Source: JAYTQQ01 sp043784965
Lineage (GTDB): Bacteria; Bdellovibrionota; Bdellovibrionia; Bdellovibrionales; JAMPXM01
Assembly (NCBI GenBank): GCA_043784965.1
Contig: JAYVXS010000056.1
Coordinates: 1 to 22,020 of the forward strand
Direction of reading: 5' to 3'
Length of the DNA: 22,020 bases
Each line of letters starts with the position of its first letter. The first letter of the stretch is position 1. Below are positions 1-6,707 of the stretch, in pieces. Below the pieces are notes generated by a model. The model made no database searches. It was not told where the DNA came from and saw only the letters and a program-made list of their open reading frames with translations. Position numbers and translations under genes: made by a program.

Positions 1-551
1 CCAGCTGATTTGCCGCGAAATTTTGAACCCAGTGCCTGGGCTGAGTCCTCGATAATTTCTAGTTTATGCCGCTGAGCAATCTCACCGATCAAATCCATAT
101 TGGCGGTGCGACCATTGAGCTGAACTGGCATAATGAATTTGGTGCGGCCAGTGATCGCCTTTTCAATTAAAGCTCCATCAATTAAATGGTCGTCAGCGCA
201 ATCAACTAATACAGGTGTGCCGCCACACATTTTAACCGCAGACGCGGTCGCGATAAAAGTATGCGATGGCAAAATAACTTCATCACCTTCGCGCAAACCT
301 GCAACTTTAAGCGCAATAATTAGGCCGTCTGTTCCGTTGGCGACACCGATGGCGTGCTTCACCCCCAAAAATACAGCCAAATTCTTTTCGAAATCAAATA
401 AGTCTTTTTGAAAGATAAAGGCGCCACGAGCCAGAACATCTTCAATGCAGGCGCGCACCTCGGCTTCATTTTGTTTGATCAAGGCAGAATAGCGAAAAAA
501 TGGAATATCGCGCTTTTCAGGACTCAAATTCTTGGGTGATTGACTTGCCAT
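1..551 (-). CDS. DegT/DnrJ/EryC1 sugar aminotransferase, N-terminal part
   Basis: The frame runs from an ATG at 551 to the window edge, giving about 183 residues without a stop. A good ribosome binding site (GGAGG) lies just upstream of the ATG. The protein reads like the PLP-dependent sugar aminotransferases (DegT/DnrJ/EryC1): IPFFRYSALIKQNEAEV near the start, then GVANGTDGLIIALK, GDEVILPSHTFIATASA and PVQLNGRTANMD, ending in EDSAQALGS. These enzymes transfer an amino group from glutamate to a 3- or 4-keto nucleotide sugar in the cytoplasm. The catalytic lysine would lie beyond the edge and cannot be checked. The gene is divergent from the SIS isomerase at 617, consistent with a surface-glycan locus. 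The exact sugar cannot be told from this part. Confidence 0.88.
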   Translation of the reverse strand, partial: MASQSPKNLSPEKRDIPFFRYSALIKQNEAEVRACIEDVLARGAFIFQKDLFDFEKNLAVFLGVKHAIGVANGTDGLIIALKVAGLREGDEVILPSHTFIATASAVKMCGGTPVLVDCADDHLIDGALIEKAITGRTKFIMPVQLNGRTANMDLIGEIAQRHKLEIIEDSAQALGSKFRGKSA

Positions 552-566
552 AATGCCTCCGGCAGA

Positions 567-584
567 TTATCTGGTAGAAGATAA
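567..584. promoter_or_regulatory. Small inverted repeat in divergent intergenic region
   Basis: TTATCT and AGATAA flank six bases in the 65-bp gap between two divergent glycan genes. It could be an operator or part of overlapping promoters. No clear -35/-10 pair is visible, so the role is inference. Confidence 0.25.
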
Positions 585-616
585 CGCAAGCGCCTAGTTT
601 GCCGCAAGGAGAATCG

Positions 617-1228
617 ATGACCCCCGACCCTCGCCGTCTCAACAAGACATTCTCTGCCGACAGCATTCAATCTTACCTCAAAGACTATGTGGCCAATCTG
701 CAACAGGTTTTGCTTCATATTGACACCAAAGAATTTGAAAAAGTTTTGGCAAAATTAGCTGAAGTGACTGCCACTGGCAAAAAAATCTACGTCTGCGGAA
801 ACGGCGGTTCAGCTGCCATCGCCGATCACCTCTGCTGTGACTGGTCAAAAGGCACGCATTTTCAGGACAAGGCTGCAATCAAAACACAATCCCTGGCTTC
901 GAATACCGCACTTTTTACTGCCTGCGCCAACGACTTTGGCTATGAAAAGTCTTTTTCAGCGCAGCTTGAAATGTTTGGTGAAAAAGGCGACGTCCTGTTG
1001 GCGATTTCTTCAAGCGGCAATAGCCCGAATATTTTACAGGCTGTCAGTGTAGCGCGTGAAAAGGGCATGACCAGCATTGGCCTTTGCGGCTTCAGTGGCG
1101 GAAAATTGAAATCCTCTGCCGACATTTGCCTCTATGTGGCCTTTGATAATTATGGACTCGTTGAAGACGCCCACCAGATTCTCATGCACGTCCTCGCCCA
1201 GTATTTCACCCTTGGTCGACAACTTTGA
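617..1228 (+). CDS. GmhA-like SIS-domain phosphosugar isomerase
   Basis: This 203-residue protein is a single SIS domain of the sedoheptulose-7-phosphate isomerase type, the first step toward heptose-containing nucleotide sugars. Seen: CGNGGSAAIADHL at about residues 60-72, LLAISSSGNSPNI in the middle, and VEDAHQILMH near residues 182-191. The start is the ATG at 617 because AAGGAG lies five bases upstream; a longer TTG-started frame at 599 would include that site. In E. coli GmhA the metal ligands are His61, Glu65, Gln172 and His180. By eye the equivalents here are His71, Asp75, Glu183 and His191, a pattern related heptose-cluster isomerases may share. Its stop overlaps the start of the following glycosyltransferase, suggesting translational coupling. 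The substrate is inferred from the family. Confidence 0.85.
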   Translation: MTPDPRRLNKTFSADSIQSYLKDYVANLQQVLLHIDTKEFEKVLAKLAEVTATGKKIYVCGNGGSAAIADHLCCDWSKGTHFQDKAAIKTQSLASNTALFTACANDFGYEKSFSAQLEMFGEKGDVLLAISSSGNSPNILQAVSVAREKGMTSIGLCGFSGGKLKSSADICLYVAFDNYGLVEDAHQILMHVLAQYFTLGRQL

Positions 1229-2190
1229 CGCCTGCTTTAACGCCTGCTTCAACGCCTGCTTCAACGCCTGCTTTAACGCCTGCTTTAACGCCTGAAAAAT
1301 ATCAGTTGATTCATTTTTGTGTGCTCTATGGTGACTCGGCACATCTGCTCAAACTTTTTGAAAGTTATGCTCAACAAGATTTTGATTTCAACCAGTGGAG
1401 AGTCGCACTTGTCGTGATCAACAATAACGAAGTGACTGCCGACGCTGGCGAGCATGCTGGTGTGGGCGCTGGGGGCGCGGGCAAAGGAGCTGGCCCTCTC
1501 GCGAGCGCCGCGGCCTTGCCGCCGGCCTTTGAGTTTCCGGCAGGAGTTGATTATTCAGTCATCAACACCGGCAAAAACCTTGGATACTTTGGGGCTGCCC
1601 AACTGGCACTGCAAAAATTCGCCAGCCAATCGAGTTTGTGGACGGCGATCTCAAATTCAGATCTTGAGTTCGCATCACCTGATTTTTTCTCAGAACTCAA
1701 AGAGTTTAAAGCTGGCTCTGATCTTGGGGCCCTTGCTCCACAAATTATGTCCGAACTCTCTTGGCAAGATCAAAATCCCTATATGGTGAAGCGACCTTCG
1801 GGCAAAAAAATGAAATTTCTAAAATATATTTTTTCAACTGATTTGAGCTCGTTAATTTATCAAAGTCTTTCGGCCCGTAAAAAATCCTTTCGACGTGGAA
1901 CCAAACGCTCGGCCCCACGTGGACAAAAAATTTATGCGCCTCATGGCTCTTTTATTTTATTTCATCAAAATTATTTTGTCCGCGGACTGGATTTCACTCA
2001 TCAGCCCTTTTTATTTGGCGAAGAGATCACCATCGCCGAAAACTTAAGAGCCGCCCGCCTTACTGCTTACTATGAACCGGCCTTAAAAATTCGCCACCAA
2101 GAACACCAAGCCACGGGCAATATTCCCAATCGCCGTATGCGCGGCTACATCAAAGCCGCCAGCCACTATATCGCCGACCACTATTTTTAG
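1225..2190 (+). CDS. GT2-like glycosyltransferase with N-terminal TPA repeats
   Basis: A 321-residue protein resembling rhamnosyltransferase-type GT2 enzymes. The fold begins at YQLIHFCVLYGDS; VVINNN, NTGKNLGYFGAAQ, ISNSDLEF and a late FLFGEEITIAENLR follow in family order. It would add a sugar to the growing glycan on the cytoplasmic face. The only start that covers the domain is TTG at 1225, which overlaps the isomerase stop as TTGA; no ribosome binding site is visible, so reinitiation after the isomerase is likely. Residues 2-23 are a tetrapeptide repeat (TPAL/TPAS). A glycine/alanine-rich insertion of about 30 residues (1441-1530) follows VVINNN, is much richer in GC than its surroundings, and has no counterpart in the usual fold. 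Donor and acceptor are unknown. Confidence 0.75.
   Translation: MTPALTPASTPASTPALTPALTPEKYQLIHFCVLYGDSAHLLKLFESYAQQDFDFNQWRVALVVINNNEVTADAGEHAGVGAGGAGKGAGPLASAAALPPAFEFPAGVDYSVINTGKNLGYFGAAQLALQKFASQSSLWTAISNSDLEFASPDFFSELKEFKAGSDLGALAPQIMSELSWQDQNPYMVKRPSGKKMKFLKYIFSTDLSSLIYQSLSARKKSFRRGTKRSAPRGQKIYAPHGSFILFHQNYFVRGLDFTHQPFLFGEEITIAENLRAARLTAYYEPALKIRHQEHQATGNIPNRRMRGYIKAASHYIADHYF
1228..1294 (+). repeat. 12-bp tandem repeat, 5.6 copies
   Basis: The unit ACGCCTGCTTTA/ACGCCTGCTTCA repeats five times plus seven bases, starting at the stop codon of the isomerase and forming the first codons of the next gene. Because 12 is a multiple of 3, copy changes would alter only the length of the N-terminal TPA[LS] tail, not the frame. 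Confidence 0.95.
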
Positions 2191-2240
2191 GCTGCTTCAA
2201 TATTTTAAGCTGCTTCAGTATTTTAAGCTGCTTCAGTAAG
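2191..2240 (-). repeat. 18-bp tandem repeat duplicating a stop codon
   Basis: Two full 18-bp copies (GCTGCTTCAATATTTTAA and GCTGCTTCAGTATTTTAA on the plus strand) plus part of a third cover the 3' end of the antitoxin gene. On the minus strand each copy encodes (T/I)EAA followed by a stop, in the same frame, so the gene has three tandem in-frame ends. It abuts the stop codon of the convergent glycosyltransferase. Confidence 0.93.
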
Positions 2241-2579
2241 GGCCTTGCAAACCTTCGCTAGGCTTTCCAAAGTCGGATTTGCATTAGGCTCCATCAGCTT
2301 AAACAATGCTCGCCGAGAAATCCCCGCACGTTTATAAAAGTGATCTTTATGTACTTGTTCAAGGTGAGCTAAAAGAATTTCGCGAACTGCATCCGCATCG
2401 CCATCAATCAAGGCATCTGCAATGGCTTCAGAAATAAACTTACGATTCGCCATCTCTGAGGCCGCAGAATAATCATAAGCCTGACTACCAACTTTTAACC
2501 GTGGCTTTGCAGCGAATTTAGCCTTCGATGTAATTTTTGAGGACTTTTCTCGCTTTTTTAATGTCTGAATCTTGCCCAT
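2223..2579 (-). CDS. HigA-type orphan antitoxin (XRE HTH)
   Basis: The C-terminal 70 residues match the addiction-module antidote family paired with RelE/HigB toxins: SEAIADALIDGDADAVREILLAHL, then a helix-turn-helix, KRAGISRRALFKLM, and NPTLESLAKVCKAL. The N terminus is basic (KKREKSSKITSK). I chose the ATG at 2579 (118 residues) because the upstream ATG at 2621 lies inside the promoter/operator. Such antitoxins bind the toxin and repress their own promoter. No intact toxin gene lies on either side: the plus-strand glycosyltransferase ends convergently and the upstream 400 bp have no convincing ORF. It is therefore an orphan, perhaps retained after toxin loss. The gene ends in the tripled TEAA-stop repeat. 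Confidence 0.75.
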   Translation of the reverse strand: MGKIQTLKKREKSSKITSKAKFAAKPRLKVGSQAYDYSAASEMANRKFISEAIADALIDGDADAVREILLAHLEQVHKDHFYKRAGISRRALFKLMEPNANPTLESLAKVCKALTEAA

Positions 2580-2615
2580 TTTAATTTTTTCCAATTGAGC
2601 CCCATACGAGCTATA

Positions 2616-2641
2616 GTGCATTATAAAGCACGATTTGTCAA
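2616..2641 (-). promoter_or_regulatory. Candidate promoter with palindromic operator for HigA-type gene
   Basis: On the minus strand TTGACA (2641-2636) is followed 17 bp later by CACTAT, a weak -10. The spacer holds GTGCTTTATAATGCAC (2631-2616), palindromic except for one central pair. This arrangement would allow autorepression by the HTH protein. The -10 assignment is uncertain. Confidence 0.4.
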
Positions 2642-2892
2642 CTGGTGAATTGAAGAAGACCTGAGTTCAGGGACGGTGAGACAGTTAAGTTAAAATCAGT
2701 GGCAGGGGCAGAGGCAGAAATCAGGTAGCCGCAAATTTATTCAAGCTGACCCACCCATAACCGGGACTGAAACCGAAAAACTGAGATCGGTCGCCGCTCC
2801 CTCAATACTGCCCTTAAACTGCTCTATGTAACTAGACCATTAGCAAGAAAAGGATAGGGCCCCGGCACGCCCAAAGCCTATTTTCGTAAGCA
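2642..2892. other. Gene-free stretch
   Basis: I see no convincing ORF, terminator or RNA gene in these 250 bp. On the minus strand a short frame near 2800-2700 has a faint resemblance to the GPGYR region of HigB toxins, too weak to annotate. Confidence 0.5.
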
Positions 2893-2959
2893 CATGAGTC
2901 TAGCTTTCATAAGTTATTTCAGATCCTTAGGTAATTTATAAAATAATGCTAGACTCATG
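2893..2959. promoter_or_regulatory. Perfect 12-bp inverted repeat around AT-rich leader
   Basis: CATGAGTCTAGC (2893-2904) and GCTAGACTCATG (2948-2959) are perfect inverted copies separated by 43 bp. The interior is AT-rich with TATAAAAT near 2937-2944, a possible -10 for the ATPase gene at 2985. The arms could be paired operator half-sites or form a hairpin. Confidence 0.6.
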
Positions 2960-2993
2960 CTCATAATTTTGAAATTATGAGCACATGGTGCTC
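2958..2993 (+). promoter_or_regulatory. Nested palindromes covering the start codon of the ATPase gene
   Basis: TGCTCATAATTT and AAATTATGAGCA (2958-2983) form a perfect 12-bp-arm palindrome with a 2-bp centre. A second one, GAGCAC-ATG-GTGCTC (2979-2993), has the start codon exactly at its centre. They may act as a DNA operator or as an mRNA hairpin hiding the start codon. Confidence 0.7.
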
Positions 2994-4130
2994 AGATTAT
3001 TGAAAGACCAGATTAAAACCAACCCAAAGAGTATTCTGCTGCTGGGGCCGCGACAAGTCGGCAAGTCGACCTTGATTGCTTCACTAAAGCCTGACTTATC
3101 TATTAACTTGGCCGACGAACTTGAATTTATGACTCATTCTTCTCAGCCAGATGAAATTTCTCGGCTCATTGAGCTCAATGGCGCTAAATCTATTTTTATT
3201 GATGAGGTGCAGAGGCTTCCGCGCTTGCTTAATAGCATTCAAGCCCTAGTTGACCGAAAAAAATCACTAAAATTCTATTTGACCGGATCAAGTGCACGAA
3301 AATTAAAGCGCGGCGGCGCCAATCTACTTCCCGGTCGCATTTTAAACTTTAAAATGGGCCCCCTAGTTGCCGCTGAAATGAACTATAAATTTGAAAATGA
3401 AAAAATTCTGAGTCTTGGCTCGTTACCTGAAATTTATCTAGAAAAAAGCCCTGCGCAATCACAAAAAATTCTTAGTTCTTATGCAGCCAATTATTTGAAA
3501 GAAGAGATCATGGCTGAAGCATTAGTGCGAAATCTTGAGTCCTTTTCTCGCTTTTTAAATGAATCTATCTTGAACATCGGTCAGTTTGTGGATTTCACCA
3601 AGCTCGCAAAGAGAGCGAAAATTTCTCGGCATGCAGTCCCGCGCTATTTTGAAATTTTAGAAGATACTTTGGTGGGCCATCGCATGCAGGCCTTTAAAGA
3701 ACTTATAGAGAGCGAAGATCTGATTCGCCATCCCAAGTTCTTTCTATTCGACAATGGTGTTTACAATGGTTTGTTAAAAAACTTTGTGCCGAGCCTTGAT
3801 CGAATTGGCCCACTGGCTGAGCAGTTGATTTATACGCAGCTCCTTCACTCCGCCTGGGCAAGGGATGAAGAAATTGAACTCAATTCATTTCGCACTAGAA
3901 AGGGAGTCGAAGTCGATTTCATTCTACGCTGGCAAAATAAGATCTATGCCGTCGAAGTCAAAACTTCGGATCGCCTCTCTTCGCGGGACTGCGAATCTCT
4001 TATTTACTTTGCTAAACAGTATCCAAAACAAAGTGGTCTTTTTATTTTTCATCTTGGCCGAAAAGAGCAAAAATTCGGCCCCGTCTGGGCTCTGCCATGG
4101 CAACAAGGCCTTAAAGAACTTGGGCTATAG
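2985..4130 (+). CDS. AAA_14/DUF4143 family ATPase (copy 1)
   Basis: This 381-residue protein has the layout of the AAA_14-DUF4143 family. The Walker A motif GPRQVGKST is at residues 21-29, Walker B SIFIDEVQRLP follows near 70, and TGSSARKL gives the sensor-1 region. The C-terminal DUF4143 part contains SFRTRKGVEVDFIL and YAVEVKTS, the E/D...EVK pattern of a PD-(D/E)XK-like nuclease fold. The cellular role of the family is not settled; it is common in accessory DNA and often sits among toxin-antitoxin genes, as here. It is monocistronic with its own palindromic leader and meets the SEC-C gene convergently 22 bp later. A divergent second member lies at 6708-7853 and a decayed third at 10211-10258. 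Confidence 0.9.
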   Translation: MVLRLLKDQIKTNPKSILLLGPRQVGKSTLIASLKPDLSINLADELEFMTHSSQPDEISRLIELNGAKSIFIDEVQRLPRLLNSIQALVDRKKSLKFYLTGSSARKLKRGGANLLPGRILNFKMGPLVAAEMNYKFENEKILSLGSLPEIYLEKSPAQSQKILSSYAANYLKEEIMAEALVRNLESFSRFLNESILNIGQFVDFTKLAKRAKISRHAVPRYFEILEDTLVGHRMQAFKELIESEDLIRHPKFFLFDNGVYNGLLKNFVPSLDRIGPLAEQLIYTQLLHSAWARDEEIELNSFRTRKGVEVDFILRWQNKIYAVEVKTSDRLSSRDCESLIYFAKQYPKQSGLFIFHLGRKEQKFGPVWALPWQQGLKELGL

Positions 4131-4152
4131 CCGCCAGCTTCTAAACCTTCCC

Positions 4153-5664
4153 CTAAACCACCAAGCAGCATTTTTTAAACTTGTTGCCGCTGCCACAAGG
4201 GCATGGATCGTTGCGACCCACTTCTTTATTGGCTTGAATAAATTCAACTCTTGCAGATTTTTGCTCGCGCAACTTAAGACATTCTTTTGCAAAGGCTAAA
4301 TAATTTTCATTCCAGTGATTTTCTGTTTCTGAGATGAGATCACTTACAAGCTGAGAATTCAAAATATCACTCTCTTCTAAATCTTCAATTTCAAAAATCT
4401 TTTGGTCGAGAAAATCAATAAAATCAAATGCCAAACTATTTTGAAAAATCTGGGTATTGTCATTGCCCATATTGAATCCATCGAGAAAAGCTTCGATTTG
4501 GACGCTCAGCCAAAAGATCCTTAAGGAGCTCAGCATCGTATCTGAGCTAATCTCGGCCTTGTTTAAATCTACTTTTGGCAGCTGAAATAATTCGTTTTGG
4601 TAAATGGTCATCTCATTCCATAAGCCAAAAAATTCACGATAATAGTACTCAGCCTGACCTTGAGTTTGAAAACCACATTCTTCTTCGTTGGCTTCTCTGA
4701 TGATTTGATCCGCCAATTCAAATGGTTCGATGTATTCGATCGCCAAAAGTAGGCCAAGAATTCTACATTTTACCTCGTCTATATTGATCGAACCACCAAT
4801 GGCTTTAAGCAGCTTCTGAAATTGAATGTCTCCGCTATATTTAGGCGCACCATCCTCCAACTTTTCTTCCTTAATTTTTTCTGGAAGATTAGCCTCTGGA
4901 AATTTACTGCGGACGAGCTTCCAATCGACAATTTCTAATTCTAAATATTTTCGGGCAAAAACTCTCTCAATGATGGGCAAGGCCTTTAGATCTTGAATTT
5001 CTAGCAAAGCGCAAATCAGGAATGAGTTGAGATTGGGCGGCAAAGTCTCAAAGCTAGCAAGCTGCTCTCGCAAGAAGCCAGCTACCAATTCATACTCGGC
5101 AACATGAGCCTTAGCAATTGCCGCCAAAACTTCAGTCAAAGTCGCAAGGCCATATACAGATTCCGCGAAATTAGCTTCTTCTGCAAACTCAAGAAATATT
5201 GGCCGAATCGAAATCGGTCCAAATTCGATCAATCCTCGCGCGATGTCTTCTGATGCCCAATCGTCATCTGGGTCCGCGGTCAAACAGCCTATTAGCGCAG
5301 GAATGGCGGCCTCATATTTTTTGCTAATTAAAATTCGCCATGCATGAAGTGCCAGCCACCAAACCTCGTCGTCCACTTCGCTGACATCATATTCAAACTC
5401 TATAATTTTTATAAGAACTTGAGCTGAGACTTCGCCAAGCTCAAAGCCAGAGTAATCAAGCCAGGGCGCGGTCTCTTCAGGCTCGCCAAAGGCCTTTAAT
5501 TGAGCATAGATCTGTTCAGGAATCTTATCTCTCGACTGCTGAAAACCTGTCAATATATTAGGCATTGGGTCAGGAATTAGGTTAGGCCCAGGATTATGCA
5601 ATATGTTTGGTGCAATATTTGGCAATATGTTTGGTACAACTTTTAAATGGATTTCTGAACTCAT
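4153..5664 (-). CDS. Large acidic helical protein with C-terminal SEC-C motif
   Basis: A 503-residue protein. The only recognisable domain is the C-terminal zinc-binding SEC-C motif, VGRNDPCPCGSGNKFKKCC, in the last 22 residues. The rest is acidic and predicted helical, with stretches such as YEAAIPALIGCLTADPDDDWASEDI that recall HEAT-like repeats; I do not recognise a catalytic site. Start ATG 5664 is preferred over GTG 5670 because GAGGTG just upstream serves as the ribosome binding site. Residues 10-37 are seven tetrapeptides of the type xPNI. SEC-C motifs occur at the end of SecA and on many accessory proteins, where they bind metal and sometimes partner proteins. Here the gene stands alone between two mobile-type modules. 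Function unknown. Confidence 0.8.
   Translation of the reverse strand: MSSEIHLKVVPNILPNIAPNILHNPGPNLIPDPMPNILTGFQQSRDKIPEQIYAQLKAFGEPEETAPWLDYSGFELGEVSAQVLIKIIEFEYDVSEVDDEVWWLALHAWRILISKKYEAAIPALIGCLTADPDDDWASEDIARGLIEFGPISIRPIFLEFAEEANFAESVYGLATLTEVLAAIAKAHVAEYELVAGFLREQLASFETLPPNLNSFLICALLEIQDLKALPIIERVFARKYLELEIVDWKLVRSKFPEANLPEKIKEEKLEDGAPKYSGDIQFQKLLKAIGGSINIDEVKCRILGLLLAIEYIEPFELADQIIREANEEECGFQTQGQAEYYYREFFGLWNEMTIYQNELFQLPKVDLNKAEISSDTMLSSLRIFWLSVQIEAFLDGFNMGNDNTQIFQNSLAFDFIDFLDQKIFEIEDLEESDILNSQLVSDLISETENHWNENYLAFAKECLKLREQKSARVEFIQANKEVGRNDPCPCGSGNKFKKCCLVV
5554..5637 (-). repeat. 12-bp degenerate tandem repeat encoding xPNI tetrapeptides
   Basis: Seven consecutive tetrapeptides (VPNI, LPNI, APNI, LHNP, GPNL, IPDP, MPNI) start nine codons after the initiation codon of the SEC-C gene. 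The DNA copies share CCAAACATATTG-like cores, so they arose by duplication of a 12-bp unit and have partly diverged. Confidence 0.88.
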
Positions 5665-5956
5665 TTTCACCTCGGCAATATCGATTGAAATACCACAAGT
5701 GCCTTGGCTTGCAAAAGGTGTTCTTCAGCGAAGCCTAGTTTTATGCGACTGGCCGAATTGATGCCCGACGGGCCGGATACGATTTAGTCGGAGATATAAG
5801 TCGCTCGGCCCTCCTAGAGGCTCCAATCTGGGCTCAAAACCTGCACCCTAAAAAAGCCAAATGCGAAAATAACTATGTCCCACATTGGGATTCGACAAAT
5901 GATAAGGCCTGAGAGTGAAATTTCAACCGAATACCTCAAATTCGACCCGATACAAT
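5665..5956. other. Gene-free divergent region between SEC-C and hicAB
   Basis: No gene supported. An open frame from 5875 continues into hicA but its first 44 codons do not resemble HicA and cross the promoter. A GC-rich patch lies at 5750-5780. I see no SEC-C promoter I would defend. Confidence 0.5.
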
Positions 5957-5985
5957 TTGACAATACCAACTATAATTGGTATTAT
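5957..5985 (+). promoter_or_regulatory. hicAB promoter with palindromic operator
   Basis: TTGACA (5957-5962) and TATTAT (5980-5985) are spaced by exactly 17 bp, a near-consensus housekeeping promoter. A perfect inverted repeat, AATACCAA and TTGGTATT (5962-5983), fills the spacer and overlaps both elements, the expected place for repression by the HicB helix-turn-helix. It also shows that translation of HicA must start downstream, at 6007. Confidence 0.8.
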
Positions 5986-6006
5986 GAGGTCATCATTGAG
6001 TGCAAC

Positions 6007-6183
6007 ATGCCGATAAGTGGCAAGGATATGCTGCGAAGATTTGAGCGCGCTGGCTGGACTGTGAAAGCACAAAGGGGCTCTCACGTGAAAATAGAAAAGA
6101 ATGGTCAAATTGAAATAATCCCTCTGCATAGAGAATTAAAAAAGGAACTTGAGAGAAAACTTCTGAAGAGACTTAGAGAGTGA
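6007..6183 (+). CDS. hicA: HicA mRNA interferase toxin
   Basis: A 58-residue HicA: MPISGKDMLRRFERAGW, then QRGSHVKI with the catalytic histidine at residue 26, and IIPLHRELKKELERKLLKRL. HicA is a small double-stranded-RNA-binding-like ribonuclease that cleaves mRNA when free of HicB. The start is set at 6007 although the frame is open from 5875, because family members begin at this methionine and the promoter lies inside the longer frame. The ribosome binding site is weak (TTGAGTG). hicB follows after three bases, the usual toxin-first order. The module looks intact. Confidence 0.93.
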   Translation: MPISGKDMLRRFERAGWTVKAQRGSHVKIEKNGQIEIIPLHRELKKELERKLLKRLRE

Positions 6184-6186
6184 AAA

Positions 6187-6621
6187 ATGAAGTATCACTT
6201 TAAAACTTACAAAGAAAAAAATGGCTACTGGGCGGATTGCATTGAACTAAAGGGCTGCAGCTCCCAGGGCAAAAATCTTGTTGAGCTTAAGGCCAGCTGC
6301 AAAGAGGCATTAGAACTATACATTTCTGAACCTGAGGACTCTAAAATACTTATGGCATTTCCCAATAAGTCATACTCAGCCAGAAAAGCTGTGATCGAAA
6401 TCAGCGTTAACGCTCACTTGGCATTTTCCTTTGCCCTCAGACAAATGCGACTACGCGGCCCCAAAACTCAGCAAAATATGCGCGAGCTCCTTGGTTTTAA
6501 AAATTTATTTAGCTATCAGGTTTTAGAGAATCCCAAAAGAGCGAATCCGACGCTTTCGACATTGATTCATATAAAAAAGACGTTTCCGGAGTTCAATTTT
6601 AGCGACATTCTTGAAACTTAA
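6187..6621 (+). CDS. hicB: HicB antitoxin with C-terminal HTH
   Basis: A 144-residue antitoxin. The N-terminal part (YHFKTYKEKNGYWADCIELKGCSSQG, then ELKASCKEALELYI) has the degraded RNase H-like HicB fold that caps HicA. The C-terminal part (LRQMRLRGPKTQQNMRELLGFKNLF, NPTLSTLIHIKKTFPEF) is an XRE-like helix-turn-helix expected to bind the palindrome in the hicA promoter. It is co-transcribed with hicA. A short stem (TAGCCG/CGGCTA, 6651-6667) follows but lacks a U-tract, so no terminator is called. Confidence 0.9.
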   Translation: MKYHFKTYKEKNGYWADCIELKGCSSQGKNLVELKASCKEALELYISEPEDSKILMAFPNKSYSARKAVIEISVNAHLAFSFALRQMRLRGPKTQQNMRELLGFKNLFSYQVLENPKRANPTLSTLIHIKKTFPEFNFSDILET

Positions 6622-6707
6622 ATGATTTAGCTGAATTTATTAAATTATTTTAGCCGGTCTTCGGCTAGCAAAAGCAATGAATTTAAAACTTGAGTCGGCC
6701 TAGCTGA

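Noticed and set aside
2700..2830. Possible HigB toxin trace on the minus strand (a frame with SPGYG)
   Set aside because: Only a few residues fit the GPGYR motif, a stop lies just before, and no other HigB motif is present.
3865..4299. Overlapping frame at the end of ATPase copy 1
   Set aside because: It lies in another frame of the ATPase and antisense to the SEC-C motif, both well supported.
5758..5776. Repeat shared with 7904-7922 (TTGATGCCCGACGGGCC-like)
   Set aside because: Sixteen of 19 bases in GC-rich sequence without extension; not convincing as a repeat family.
5875..6006. N-terminal extension of HicA
   Set aside because: HicA proteins begin at the MPISGKD methionine, and the extension crosses a near-consensus promoter.
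6651..6667. Terminator after hicB
   Set aside because: The stem is only six base pairs and no T-run follows on either strand.
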